DNA of 64,000 bases from Candidatus Bathyarchaeota archaeon A05DMB-3 (GCA_019685555.1 JABFQN010000001.1:124001-188000); one strand, 5' to 3'; counted from the first letter of the stretch, positions 34,137 through 42,815 are shown. Notes: generated by a model from the letters alone, not told the origin. A program made the numbers and translations.

Positions 34137-35468
34137 ATGCGGAAAACAATATTTAAAAAACTTGAGGCGCAAGGATTAATCGCCAATTACAATCGTTTGA
34201 GGAAAAATCTGCCGCCGAAGCTTCCTGAAAAAGTTTTCATTTGGGATGAAACCTTAAGAGAAGGCGTCGAAACCCCAACTGTATTTTTGACCTATGTGGA
34301 GAAGGTTAAGCTGGCTAAGCTGTTAGACGAAGCTGGTGTTTCCATCATAACTGTTGGTTTTCCAGCGCTTTCCGAAGAGGAAAAAAACAATGTTAAGAGA
34401 ATTGCCAACGAAGGGTTTCAGCAAGCCAGCATAGCCGCCTCAGCACGCGCCGTCAAAACCGACATAGACGCTTGTCTCGACTGCGGCATAAGAGAAATCC
34501 CCATTTTCACCCCATTTAATGGACTTAACCTTCAGTATAGGCTTAAAATGTCGAAGGAGCAAGTTCTAAAGAACACTGTTGAATGCATAGAATACGCGAA
34601 AAGGCACGGCGTCACCGTTGACTTTGTCTTGGAAGACGCCTCACGCACTCCATTGGAGGATATTCTGCAGATTTTTGAAGCTGCTGTAAAGGCTGGGGCT
34701 GATAGGCTTGTAATCGCCGACACTGTTGGATTTCTTAGGCCACTGTCAACCCGCTATTTGGTTTCTCATGTTAGGGATGGACTTCGACAAGTGTTTAAAC
34801 GCGATATCCCACCGCTTTCAATTCACTGCCATAACGATTTCGGCTTAGCCACTGCAAACACGCTGGCGGCGGTGGAGGAAGGTGTAGCCCATGTGCACAC
34901 TTGCATAGTTGGGTTCGGCGAAAGGGCTGGCGTTGCTCCCTTGGAAGAGGTTGTCGCCGCTTTGGAACTGTTATATAACATCGACACGGGCGTTGACATG
35001 AAAAAGCTTTTTAGGCTTGCACAGCAAGCGGAGAAAAGCTTCGCACTGCCAATCCAGTTTCATAAACCAATAGTTGGCGAAAACGCCTTCGCCTACGAAG
35101 TCGACGAACATGTTGAAGGAATGCTATCCCATCCATTAATATATGAGCCCTTCCCGCCGGAAATTATTGAGAGAGAAACACAATTTTATATTGGTAGAAG
35201 CGGTGGAAGACAGCTTGTTGCAAAACGCCTTGAAACCGCTGGGATAAAAGCCACAAACTGGCAAATAGAGGATATTGTTAGAAGGATTAGGGGTTTGCAG
35301 GAAAGCCTAGACAAAGGCGGAACCCAAATGACCTTCTATCAAATTAAGAAGCTCATGAAGGAGCTGCGGAAGGGCTTAACCGAAGAAGATTTCTGGCGCA
35401 TTGTTGAACAAGTAACAAAACAGAAACCGAAAATTCCCGCAGCCCCGATGAAAATGGAGGAGCCCTAG
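34137..35468 (+). CDS. HMGL-like carboligase (homocitrate/isopropylmalate synthase family, divergent)
   Basis: This 443-residue TIM-barrel enzyme belongs to the pyruvate carboxyltransferase superfamily. The active-site start is WDETLREGVETPTVFLTYVE (family consensus DxTLRDGxQ, here ETLREGVE). The metal ligands are in SIHCHNDFGLATANTLAAVE, and GFGERAGVAPLEEVVAAL follows. The C-terminal region lacks an obvious LeuA regulatory domain. It resembles the homocitrate-synthase-like branch but with substitutions around the DGxQ motif. The ATG at 34137 after GGTG is chosen. A TATA box (TTCTTATATAAG) lies at about 34071-34082. It converges on a lipoate-synthase-like gene with a 4-base overlap. The acceptor substrate is open. 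Confidence 0.75.
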   Translation: MRKTIFKKLEAQGLIANYNRLRKNLPPKLPEKVFIWDETLREGVETPTVFLTYVEKVKLAKLLDEAGVSIITVGFPALSEEEKNNVKRIANEGFQQASIAASARAVKTDIDACLDCGIREIPIFTPFNGLNLQYRLKMSKEQVLKNTVECIEYAKRHGVTVDFVLEDASRTPLEDILQIFEAAVKAGADRLVIADTVGFLRPLSTRYLVSHVRDGLRQVFKRDIPPLSIHCHNDFGLATANTLAAVEEGVAHVHTCIVGFGERAGVAPLEEVVAALELLYNIDTGVDMKKLFRLAQQAEKSFALPIQFHKPIVGENAFAYEVDEHVEGMLSHPLIYEPFPPEIIERETQFYIGRSGGRQLVAKRLETAGIKATNWQIEDIVRRIRGLQESLDKGGTQMTFYQIKKLMKELRKGLTEEDFWRIVEQVTKQKPKIPAAPMKMEEP

Positions 35469-36487
35469 ATTATGCCTAACTCTTCGGTCGCCTTTATTGT
35501 TTCTTCCCTGCTCATGGGCTTTGGATAATTATAGATTGGACCGCTGGGCTTTTCATTGTAGTAAGGCCTATTGCAGTTTGGACATCCGGATGTTAGGAAA
35601 GGCTCGCCAGAACGGATAATTCGTTTTAAGGTTTGTTTGTCAACGCCGAAGCTTGTTATGTGGCTTTCTCCATCAAAGCTCATGGCTTCAATCCTTGCCA
35701 TCTTGTTGAATATTAGGTGTCTAGCCAACTGTATCCGCCTGTACTGCTGGATTGGCGGTTGCTTATGGTTCTCTAAGGTTGTTCCCGCAACTGGTGTGAA
35801 GGCGAAGAGCGCTGGCAAAACACCCATGTCAACGCATTTCTGAATCATAACCACCATTTCTCTTTCTGTTTCGCCAAGCCCAACGATTAAATGGGTGCTG
35901 ACCTTGCCTTTCCCGAAAACTTTCACCGCCTCTTGTAAGAGAGCCGTTTGTCTTTTCATGTCGTAGGGGCCTCCAGCCAAATTACCCTTAACTTTGTCGA
36001 AGATTTCCTCTGTTGCCGCGTCTAACGGTATGCCTATCCTTTCAGCGCCAGCTTCAGCTAATTGCCTTATGTTTTCAGGGTTTAAGGGTTGACATGACAC
36101 TGAGACTGGAACCTTCACATATTGAGAAACCATCTGGACAAGGGATTGTAAATGTGTGAAAACTTCAGGATAGTTTAAGGCTTGTATGCAAACCCGTCTT
36201 ATCTTGCCTTTTTTCACGGTTTCTTCTAATCCGTTGAGAACGCGGGTTGTGGCGAAGGCTGGCCATGAAACCCTTGAAAGCATGTCGGCTCTGCCTTGGC
36301 TTTTTCTTGCTTGGGGACAGAATCCACAGTTTGCAAGACATTTGTCACTTCGGTAAGTCATCAAGTAAGCTGTTGTAGGCGCAGCGTCAAGCTTTCCATT
36401 AAGCAAACCCAGCACTATCGCAGAGCCTAAGGAAACGCGAACTTTTTCGGGAATTTTCCCCTTCACTGTCAAGGCTTCACGCTTCAA
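35465..36487 (-). CDS. Biotin-synthase-like radical SAM protein, probable LipS-type lipoate synthase half
   Basis: The 340-residue radical SAM protein has its cluster site at 50-57 (CLANCGFC). It shows SCQPLNPENIRQLAEAGAER, HLIVGLGETEREMVVMIQKC, MSFDGESHITSFG and a C-terminal cysteine pair GCPNCNRPYYNEKPSG. It looks like a biotin/lipoate synthase relative without being BioB. Two such proteins, LipS1 and LipS2, act together as lipoate synthase in Thermococcus; this gene and the one at 37007 resemble such a pair. The start is TTG at 36487 after AAAGG. The gene is divergent from a winged-helix regulator. Confidence 0.68.
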   Translation of the reverse strand: MKREALTVKGKIPEKVRVSLGSAIVLGLLNGKLDAAPTTAYLMTYRSDKCLANCGFCPQARKSQGRADMLSRVSWPAFATTRVLNGLEETVKKGKIRRVCIQALNYPEVFTHLQSLVQMVSQYVKVPVSVSCQPLNPENIRQLAEAGAERIGIPLDAATEEIFDKVKGNLAGGPYDMKRQTALLQEAVKVFGKGKVSTHLIVGLGETEREMVVMIQKCVDMGVLPALFAFTPVAGTTLENHKQPPIQQYRRIQLARHLIFNKMARIEAMSFDGESHITSFGVDKQTLKRIIRSGEPFLTSGCPNCNRPYYNEKPSGPIYNYPKPMSREETIKATEELGII

Positions 36488-36504
36488 ACCTTTATTATTT
36501 TTAG

Positions 36505-36933
36505 ATGTGTTTGTGTTTTTCTGCTAATGATTCTGAATTCATAAATATTTTATCATATCCGCATTCTAACCAAGCCTTTAAGAGCGTGCAGGATTTGCGA
36601 AAATCAAAACTTGAAACTTATGAGGCTATTCTATCAGCCCTAGCGAAGAGACCATTAACCGTCGACAGCATAGCCTACAGAACCAATATGGAATGCACAA
36701 TTCTGGAGCAGTTTCTAAATTCCTTAATGAAGAATGGACTTGTCCAAGAGAGGTTTACAAGGAGAAAGAAAGTTTACGCCATAACGGAAAGGGGCATGTC
36801 AGTCTTCAGAGCCCTAAGCTTCCAAAGGTATTTGGATAAAATCGCGAAATCCATCAAAACTATGAGCACAACAGTTGAAACGGCTTCGCCGCCAACTATA
36901 CAAAGTGATGAAAGCAAGAAAAACGAGGAATAA
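36505..36933 (+). CDS. Winged-helix DNA-binding regulator
   Basis: The protein is 142 residues from the first ATG. A winged helix spans about residues 33-105 (KLETYEAILSALAKRPLTVD, LEQFLNSLMKNGLVQERFTR, KKVYAITERGMSVFRAL), as in archaeal PadR/MarR-like or DUF4364-like regulators, with a disordered C-terminal tail. GTG at 36586 (VQDLRKSKL) is a likely alternative start, since ATAAATATTTTATC at 36541-36554 looks like a TATA box placed inside the longer frame. It sits between two radical SAM genes and may control them. Confidence 0.65.
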   Translation: MCLCFSANDSEFINILSYPHSNQAFKSVQDLRKSKLETYEAILSALAKRPLTVDSIAYRTNMECTILEQFLNSLMKNGLVQERFTRRKKVYAITERGMSVFRALSFQRYLDKIAKSIKTMSTTVETASPPTIQSDESKKNEE

Positions 36934-37006
36934 ACCGTATAGACGCTGCTGGCAGGTTATAACGAAAGCTATTAAGCATACAGTGTAGCCCTTTTATAGG
37001 AGGAAA

Positions 37007-37990
37007 ATGGCGCAGTTTCCACCCGAAGAAATTTGGCACATGGCAGAAGAAGAGCTAACCAGACTTTTGGATAACGGTGTATTCTCCTCTATGCCAAGAA
37101 CTATTCGCTTTTACGCGCCAAGCTTCATGTATTATAGAACTGGCTATTTCTGCTCTTCTTCTAATGATTTTCCAACAATTTCTGTTACGGGTAAGAGTTG
37201 CGCCTTAAACTGTAAGCACTGCGGCGGAAAAGTTTTGGAAACCATGTATCCAGCTAAGAGCCCGGAAGAGCTTTACAGTTTATGCGCTAAGCTTAAACGG
37301 GAGGGAGCTTTTGGTTGTCTAATCAGCGGCGGCTGCCTTCCAGACGGTTCTGTTCCCTTGGATAGATTTGTTGAAGCCATCGAGAAGGTTAAGGCGGATT
37401 TGGGTTTAACGGTTTTTGTGCATGTTGGAATAGTAAGCCGTGCAAATGCTGAAAGGCTTAAGCAAGCAAATGTCGACGCGGCACTAATCGATGTGATAGG
37501 AGATAACGAAACCATCGGGGAAATTTACAATTTGAATGTGACGGTTAAGGATTATGAAAAAGCTTTGAAGGCTTTAAGCCAAGCTGGTTTACGTTTTGTT
37601 CCCCACGTTATTGTTGGTCTTCATTACGGAAAGCTGAACGGAGAATTATACGCTTTACAAATGATTTCAAAGTATAAACCTTCAGCGCTAGTTATAATTG
37701 CCTTCATGCCAATACATGGAACAGAAATGGCTTATGTGAAGCCACCGAATCCGCTGGACATAGCCAGAGTTTTAGCCACAGCGAGAGTTATGTTTCCAGA
37801 AACCCCCATAGCCTTGGGGTGTATGCGTCCAAAAGGAAGGCACAGAGCAGAAACAGATGTTTTAGCCATAAAGGCTGGTGTAGACGCAATAGCCTTTCCA
37901 GCAGAAGAAGCCATAAAATTCGCCGAGGCGCATGGTTGCAAAATAGGTTTTGCATCTTACTGCTGTTCACAGATTTATTCAGACTTTTAA
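37007..37990 (+). CDS. Radical SAM protein, probable partner half of LipS-type lipoate synthase
   Basis: The 327-residue radical SAM protein has its cluster site at 65-72 (CALNCKHC). The preceding RTIRFYAPSFMYYRTGYFCS is a distinctive N-terminal signature and ISGGCLPDGSVPL follows. Later stretches are IDVIGDNETIGEIYNL, HVIVGLHYGKLNGEL, GCMRPKGRHRAETDVLAIKA and a C-terminal CCSQ. This matches my memory of one component of the two-protein LipS1/LipS2 lipoate synthase, and the other component-like gene is 520 bases upstream on the other strand. An AGGAGG ribosome binding site precedes the ATG. The assignment needs a profile search. Confidence 0.68.
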   Translation: MAQFPPEEIWHMAEEELTRLLDNGVFSSMPRTIRFYAPSFMYYRTGYFCSSSNDFPTISVTGKSCALNCKHCGGKVLETMYPAKSPEELYSLCAKLKREGAFGCLISGGCLPDGSVPLDRFVEAIEKVKADLGLTVFVHVGIVSRANAERLKQANVDAALIDVIGDNETIGEIYNLNVTVKDYEKALKALSQAGLRFVPHVIVGLHYGKLNGELYALQMISKYKPSALVIIAFMPIHGTEMAYVKPPNPLDIARVLATARVMFPETPIALGCMRPKGRHRAETDVLAIKAGVDAIAFPAEEAIKFAEAHGCKIGFASYCCSQIYSDF

Positions 37991-37996
37991 AGGGTT

Positions 37997-38242
37997 TTAG
38001 CGCCAAGTGAATGCTGAAGCCTTTAAAGTGTTTATAATATCTTTTTTGAGTTTTGAATACCATGCGCTGAGCCTCTTCGCGTCTTTCCTTGCCATCCCCA
38101 TTTTGACCAGTTCTTTTTCAAAGGCTTTTCTTGCTTTCCTCACTTTCCAGCCGAAGCTTAGCCACAAAGCTAAAAGGCTTAGCAGTAAACGAACTGCATG
38201 GAGAATTACGCTAATTATGCTTGCTACGCTGCGGAGTTTCAT
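37997..38242 (-). CDS. Small basic membrane protein of unknown function
   Basis: The 81-residue protein has one hydrophobic segment at about 6-30 (VASIISVILHAVRLLLSLLA). A strongly basic helical tail follows (KVRKARKAFEKELVKMGMAR, then DAKRLSAWYSKLKKDIINTL). It lies 44 bases downstream of an acidic helical protein on the same strand, so basic and acidic partners may form a complex at the membrane. No family is recognised. Confidence 0.6.
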   Translation of the reverse strand: MKLRSVASIISVILHAVRLLLSLLALWLSFGWKVRKARKAFEKELVKMGMARKDAKRLSAWYSKLKKDIINTLKASAFTWR

Positions 38243-38286
38243 TTCTTTTTCCTACAAAGCTTAGCCAACAAGCCTTCTGGTTTAGC

Positions 38287-38697
38287 CTAATCCTCGTCGT
38301 CTTCGTCTTCCTCTTCCTCTTCTTCTTTTCCCGCTAAGCCTTTTTCAGCTAGCTTTTCCTTAATTCGCCTTGAAATTTCCTCTTCCAACTCTTTGCTTTT
38401 TATGCCCTTTTCTCCGCTCACAGCCTTTTTCATGACTTCGCCGAGGCTTGTAAATGCAGAAATATAGCCTTCAGTCATTTTTACGGCTACATCTTCTGGC
38501 ATGCCAGCTTCTTTAAGCTCTTTGTAGAAGGCGGCTGCTGCTCTGCCCATGTCTCTTCCTGCTTCTTCGGAGAAAATGCTTGCAATTATCCCTTTGATTA
38601 AGGCTGGAACTTCTTTGGAGACTACGCTTAGGACTTCTCTTAATTCTTCAACGTCTTCAACTTCTTCTTTTTTCCTTTTTTCCTTCTCTTCAGCCAT
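38287..38697 (-). CDS. Acidic helical protein of unknown function
   Basis: The protein is 136 residues from the ATG at 38697, which follows AAAGGAGGTGAAACC. A charged N-terminus (EEKEKRKKEEVEDVEELREV) precedes a helical core (GIIASIFSEEAGRDMGRAAA, GMPEDVAVKMTEGYISAFTS). The C-terminus is an uninterrupted acidic run of Glu and Asp (last ~15 residues). The core resembles a family often seen in archaeal genomes, but I cannot name it. It is paired with the small basic membrane protein downstream. Confidence 0.65.
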   Translation of the reverse strand: MAEEKEKRKKEEVEDVEELREVLSVVSKEVPALIKGIIASIFSEEAGRDMGRAAAAFYKELKEAGMPEDVAVKMTEGYISAFTSLGEVMKKAVSGEKGIKSKELEEEISRRIKEKLAEKGLAGKEEEEEEDEDDED

Positions 38698-38736
38698 TTT
38701 GGTTTCACCTCCTTTTCTATTTAGCCCCGAAAGCAA

Positions 38737-38967
38737 TTAACGGTTTTGGCATCTGCGAGCAAACAATACTGCTTGACTCTTTCTAATTTCAGCTTTCAGC
38801 AGAGCTTCTTTTACAATATTGTTTGGATTGTTAAATTTTGGGTTTGACGATTTGCAAGGTTTAAGTTTCATTTTGTGATTCTTGTTTATGGGGATTATTC
38901 CGAACATTTTGCCTGTGAAGCTTTGAAGACCGTTTTTGACATGTGTTCCAATTTTGTTTAATTGCAT
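38737..38967 (-). CDS. Small basic protein of unknown function
   Basis: The 76-residue frame starts at ATG 38967 with a near-perfect ribosome binding site (GGGAGGTGG six bases upstream). The product is basic and Asn-rich (MKLKPCKSSNPKFNNPNNIV) with a C-terminal helix (KEALLKAEIRKSQAVLFARR). It is first of three same-strand small genes. No family is recognised. Confidence 0.5.
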   Translation of the reverse strand: MQLNKIGTHVKNGLQSFTGKMFGIIPINKNHKMKLKPCKSSNPKFNNPNNIVKEALLKAEIRKSQAVLFARRCQNR

Positions 38968-39043
38968 TTTTCCACCTCCCATGAGAATAAAGGGTGTGGC
39001 TAGTGGAGTTATTTATTCTGGGAAAAAGTGCTCAGTTGGGCGG

Positions 39044-39493
39044 TCACTCCACAAGCGTATAAACGTTTCCGTAGCCTTTTGCCTTTTGGACAACGCCTTC
39101 CTTTTCTAGACGTTTCAGCCTTTCCCTTATGATTCGCCTGGAGGCTTTTCCCCGCATTCTGTGAACTTGCCGTGTTATCGCGGATATGTTCAGCTTCTCA
39201 TTCACTGCTAAGGCTTGGACGATGCATCTTGAGATGTCGTCTTTGAGAATCCAGTCCTTTTTTAGATGTTTTTCAGCTGTTTTCAGCCTAGCAGCAAGTT
39301 TTAAGGGTTCTCCATATAAGCCTACTCCAAAACGGCTTAACCGTAGATATGGGGCTAGTTCAGCGTATTCCGGATTGCTCAGCATTAGGGTTTCCAAAGC
39401 TTCTAACCTTTTGATTATTAAATCGAGTTTTTTGCTTAACTCCTCTATGCTGGTGCTTGTTTCGCTGCCTTTTTTGTCGCTTTTGTTAAGCAT
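39044..39493 (-). CDS. Winged-helix regulator with coiled-coil N-terminus
   Basis: The 149-residue protein starts with a coiled coil ([20 protein letters not shown]) and ends in a winged helix ([48 protein letters not shown]). The coiled coil probably dimerises it. It lies upstream of small unknown genes on the same strand and diverges from a ferredoxin gene, so either side could be the target. Confidence 0.7.
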   Translation of the reverse strand: MLNKSDKKGSETSTSIEELSKKLDLIIKRLEALETLMLSNPEYAELAPYLRLSRFGVGLYGEPLKLAARLKTAEKHLKKDWILKDDISRCIVQALAVNEKLNISAITRQVHRMRGKASRRIIRERLKRLEKEGVVQKAKGYGNVYTLVE

Positions 39494-39606
39494 TCCCTTT
39501 CAAACAGTTAATTGCTGCGTAAACGAATAAAGCGTTTGCCTTTCCAAGACTATGGAAAGAATTAAAAGTGGAAAGCATCCAGAGTTAATGGCAAGGGTTG
39601 AAGGTT

Positions 39607-39810
39607 ATGCCGAAAGTTAAGGTTGATTGGAGCAAATGCAACGGCGACGGCGTCTGCGTTGAAATCTGCCCAGTAAACGTTTTTGAACTTAAGAAATTGC
39701 CGGAGTACCCGGACACTCAGAAATCTGTGCCCGTTAGGGAAGGCGACTGCATAGCATGCATGGCATGTGTAACATCATGTCCAACGCAAGCAATAACGGT
39801 TGAAGAGTAA
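39607..39810 (+). CDS. Dicluster ferredoxin with an aspartate in one cluster motif
   Basis: This 67-residue electron carrier has a second motif (CIACMACVTSCP) that is a normal [4Fe-4S] site. The first motif, CNGDGVCVEICP, is C-x2-D-x2-C-x3-CP, with Asp replacing the second cysteine, as in [3Fe-4S]/[4Fe-4S] ferredoxins. An insertion between the motifs (ELKKLPEYPDTQKSVPVREG) is larger than in clostridial ferredoxins. ATG at 39607 is chosen; TTG at 39598 adds three residues. It could serve IorAB or acyl-CoA oxidation. Confidence 0.88.
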   Translation: MPKVKVDWSKCNGDGVCVEICPVNVFELKKLPEYPDTQKSVPVREGDCIACMACVTSCPTQAITVEE

Positions 39811-39816
39811 AGGCTG

Positions 39817-40596
39817 CTAAAACTTCCGCTTGATTCCTCTCATGAAGAAGTATTTTCTATACTGCTTAAACCCAACTTTTTCATAAACATGGATTGCAGG
39901 GGCATTTTCGCTTCGTACAAAAATTATCATGGATGAGTGCTCTGCTAAAAAGTTTTTAACAATTGTTGAAACCACTGAAGTTGCATAGCCCATGTTTCTG
40001 TGTTTTTCGCTTGTGGCAACAATCCCTATTAGGCTTACCCACTCTGTTGTCCACGCATTCCCTACTGAAACAAGCTTTCCGTCAATCTTTACTCCAAACC
40101 ATTTTGCTCCACGATTTAAACCTTCAACGATGCTCTGGTTTGTTACATCGCCCCAAAATTCCGAGTCCGCCGCCTTCATTATTGTGGCTATCTGTTCAGC
40201 GTCGGAGACATCTAACCCAACCACTGGATGTTTTATGTGAAGTTTTTCTTCTCCTTTGCGAAGAAGCATAACCATCATTCCATGAGTTGCCGTGGGTTCA
40301 TATTTCTCAAGGATGTAGGGTTTATGCTCTTCAAGAGCTTGAATTTCAGCCTTTTCCAGGTCCAGTTTCTCTAGGAGGGCTTTTGCGGCTTCGATGCTTC
40401 CTCTCAGATTTACTATTTCTCCTCTGTATATCAGCATCATTCCATCAATTTTGTCGCCGTCCAGTGCTAGCAGAATTTTCGTCTGATCTCTTCGGTGTTT
40501 CCAGTCGAAGGCGAAAAAGTAGTAGTGGGGGATGTCTCGACTTATTGTGTTCCAGAAAAGCGGCTCAAGGGATGGCTCCAAAGGAACAATTTTCAT
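39817..40596 (-). CDS. GNAT-family acetyltransferase
   Basis: The 259-residue protein has a C-terminal GNAT domain: VSLIGIVATSEKHRNMGYAT with the acetyl-CoA loop, VVSTIVKNFLAEHSSMIIFV and the final ENAPAIHVYEKVGFKQYRKY. The N-terminal half (about 1-130) is a second, degenerate GNAT-like half, as in FeeM/Eis-like or two-domain archaeal acetyltransferases. The acceptor is unknown. It converges on the ferredoxin gene with 6 bases between the ends. Confidence 0.82.
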   Translation of the reverse strand: MKIVPLEPSLEPLFWNTISRDIPHYYFFAFDWKHRRDQTKILLALDGDKIDGMMLIYRGEIVNLRGSIEAAKALLEKLDLEKAEIQALEEHKPYILEKYEPTATHGMMVMLLRKGEEKLHIKHPVVGLDVSDAEQIATIMKAADSEFWGDVTNQSIVEGLNRGAKWFGVKIDGKLVSVGNAWTTEWVSLIGIVATSEKHRNMGYATSVVSTIVKNFLAEHSSMIIFVRSENAPAIHVYEKVGFKQYRKYFFMRGIKRKF

Positions 40597-40657
40597 GTTT
40601 TTCCAAAACAGAAGTTAAAAAATAAGCAATCTTTTAAGATTTTCCGGAAGTTTGATG

Positions 40658-41611
40658 CTAAGTTATGTGGTTGAATGTTTCTAGGATGAATGCTGTCGCG
40701 GCTATAGCCAACATGATGAGGCTCCAAGCCCTTGTTATTTTGTGGCTTCGCCTATTCATTGCATACAAAACAAGCGTCACGAGGATCATGAAGGGAACTG
40801 TTGTCAAAATCTCTTGCAATGTTACTGTGAAAGACCTTATTAGGGCGACTATTCCAAAGACCAATGTTATCGTTATGATATTGTCGCCTATAACATTGCC
40901 TATGGATATTTCCTGTTCACCGTGCAGTGCGGCTGCCACTGAAACGGCTGTTTCTGGGACTACACAGCCTAAAGCCATTATTGTTAGTCCAGCGTAAAAT
41001 TGGCTTAAGCCGAAAATTTCAGCTATGGTTGTTGCGCTGTAAACAAGAAGGTATGTGCCAGCTATTAGGGCGACACCGCCTAAAAGCATAATGATGGCTG
41101 GTTTTGCTGCGCCAGCTTCTGGTTTGTCGTTTTGGTTTCCGTTCCCGTTTCCCTTGCGGATGGAATGGTAAATGAATATTGGGTATAAAGCTAAAAAGAT
41201 AAGCCCAATCCACTGGGTTACCATGCCGGTTGCAACCATTAAAATCGTGAGCAAAGCGGAAAGCCCTATCATGAGGATGCATTCCATGTTAATTGTGGAG
41301 TTTTTCATTTTAAATTCGCCTATTAAGCCACATATGCCTATGATTAATGGAACATTGTAGATGTTTGAGCCTATTATGTTGCCTAAAGCCATCTGTGAAG
41401 AGCTGAAAAGGGCTGCAATTATTGAACTGAAAAGCTCCGGAGCAGAGGTTACAGAAGCCACAAAAACCGTTCCGACGACAACTTTATGAATATTTAGACT
41501 GGAAGCTAACCGTGAGGCTGCGCCCACTATTTTTTTCGAGCCTATGTATAGGAGTAGCAAACTCGCTATGAAAGCTGCAACGCTCAGTAGCAAGGTCATA
41601 TGTAAACCCAA
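40658..41611 (-). CDS. Ca2+/Na+ antiporter (CaCA family, YrbG-like)
   Basis: This 317-residue membrane antiporter has two inverted repeats, each with the family ion-binding motif: VGTVFVASVTSAPELFSSII with ALGNIIGSNIYNVPLIIGI in the first, and ALGCVVPETAVSVAAALHG with SIGNVIGDNIITITLVFGI in the second. About ten helices are visible. The usual alpha-repeat GTSLPE is VTSAPE and VVPETA here. A glycine/asparagine-rich loop (RKGNGNGNQNDKPEAGA) lies between the halves. The start is TTG at 41611; ATG at 41599 is equally plausible. Confidence 0.87.
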   Translation of the reverse strand: MGLHMTLLLSVAAFIASLLLLYIGSKKIVGAASRLASSLNIHKVVVGTVFVASVTSAPELFSSIIAALFSSSQMALGNIIGSNIYNVPLIIGICGLIGEFKMKNSTINMECILMIGLSALLTILMVATGMVTQWIGLIFLALYPIFIYHSIRKGNGNGNQNDKPEAGAAKPAIIMLLGGVALIAGTYLLVYSATTIAEIFGLSQFYAGLTIMALGCVVPETAVSVAAALHGEQEISIGNVIGDNIITITLVFGIVALIRSFTVTLQEILTTVPFMILVTLVLYAMNRRSHKITRAWSLIMLAIAATAFILETFNHIT

Positions 41612-41702
41612 GCATTTTCGTTATCATTTTCCCCACAAACTTCAAAGACATAGATATAAACCTATCTGAGGTGGAAAGCCTTTTGTCAAATATGAGCTAG
41701 GC

Positions 41703-42815
41703 TTATTGGCGTGTTGGCGGAATGAAAACTCTAAGCCTATTCAAGGCGTTAAGCTTCTCTTTGTCGCCGAGTTTTGCATCTTTTACAGCTCTTCTGAGGA
41801 TTTTTATGGATTCATCCATGGCTTTTTTATCCACTGGGTAGGGGACGCCGTCTTTTCCTCCATAGGCGAAGGAGTATTTCACCGGGTCTTTCCAGCTTGG
41901 CTTCTCGCCGTAAACGAGTTCGGCTATTAGAGCTAAGCCTCTGACGGTGGCTGCGCCTACGCCTTTAAAGCCCAGCAGTTCCTCGTAGTTTCTGGGTTTA
42001 AACTCGTATATTTGTTGAAGGGCTTTCCAGTTGATGTTGGCTGGCATGGATAAAACGTCTATTGGGTAGTCTGCCCATCGGGTTTGGAGTGTTTTTGGAA
42101 GCCACTCTTCCAGCGACTTTTGATAGGCTGGTCTTATGGACATTATAAGCCTCATAAGTTTTTTGGGCGATTCGCAAGTCAAGTCTACAGAGGTTTTTCG
42201 GCAGCCTTCGCTTTCTTTGGCTGTCATGTCTAAGGCTATTTCTCGCCGTGTATCGCCGACGATGGCGTTGTGCGGCTCAACAACAAAACTGCTGACGTTA
42301 TCTGAAAGCCAGTGATAGCGCCTAGCAGTGCGGTCTTGGGGGCACATTCCCTGTTGGATTACAGTCCATCCGCCTTTTTCATCGACGAAGAAAGCATGAT
42401 GATAAAGCTCATTATCCACTTTTGCGCTCATCTTGCTTGCATATTGAAGACTTTCCACCTTATTGTCTGGAAAGCCGAACTTTTCGCCCACCAACCCAAT
42501 TTCCAGTGGCGTTTGCCTTGAAATTTTGCCTTTTCCGCCGCAGACGGCTATTCCATGCTCTTCGGGAATAACTGCTTGCTTTAACACACCGGTAACCACA
42601 GTTGTCACGCCTGAAGAGTGCCAGTCATACCCTAAAACACAGCCCAAAGCCTGAAACCAAAAGGGGTCGGATAGGCGTTTTAGAAAATTGCCAGTGCCAT
42701 ACTCGTCTACGATTATGGTTACTATTTCTTTTGCGAGTTTTTGCATGCGGACAACTAGCCACTTCGGCGCCCTTCCATAGTGAAGCGGAAGCTTTGCAAC
42801 GCCAGTTCTCTGCAT
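41703..42815 (-). CDS. DUF763 family protein
   Basis: This 370-residue protein of the DUF763 family is found mostly in archaea and thermophilic bacteria. Recognisable stretches are RTGVAKLPLHYGRAPKWLVV at the N-terminus, LGYDWHSSGVTTVVTGVLKQ, AVCGGKGKISRQTPLEIG and YHHAFFVDEKGGWTVIQQGM. A helix-hairpin-helix-like GFKGVGAATVRGLALIAELV follows near the C-terminus. The latter suggests nucleic-acid binding, but no activity is established. It stands alone behind a 265-base intergenic region rich in repeats. Confidence 0.85.
   Translation of the reverse strand: MQRTGVAKLPLHYGRAPKWLVVRMQKLAKEIVTIIVDEYGTGNFLKRLSDPFWFQALGCVLGYDWHSSGVTTVVTGVLKQAVIPEEHGIAVCGGKGKISRQTPLEIGLVGEKFGFPDNKVESLQYASKMSAKVDNELYHHAFFVDEKGGWTVIQQGMCPQDRTARRYHWLSDNVSSFVVEPHNAIVGDTRREIALDMTAKESEGCRKTSVDLTCESPKKLMRLIMSIRPAYQKSLEEWLPKTLQTRWADYPIDVLSMPANINWKALQQIYEFKPRNYEELLGFKGVGAATVRGLALIAELVYGEKPSWKDPVKYSFAYGGKDGVPYPVDKKAMDESIKILRRAVKDAKLGDKEKLNALNRLRVFIPPTRQ

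Noticed and set aside
34137-35468. LeuA (2-isopropylmalate synthase) label
   Set aside because: The active-site motif is altered and no LeuA regulatory domain is visible.
36505-36585. A firm start for the winged-helix gene at ATG 36505
   Set aside because: A TATA-like box lies inside this stretch, so GTG 36586 is equally possible; the start is left open.
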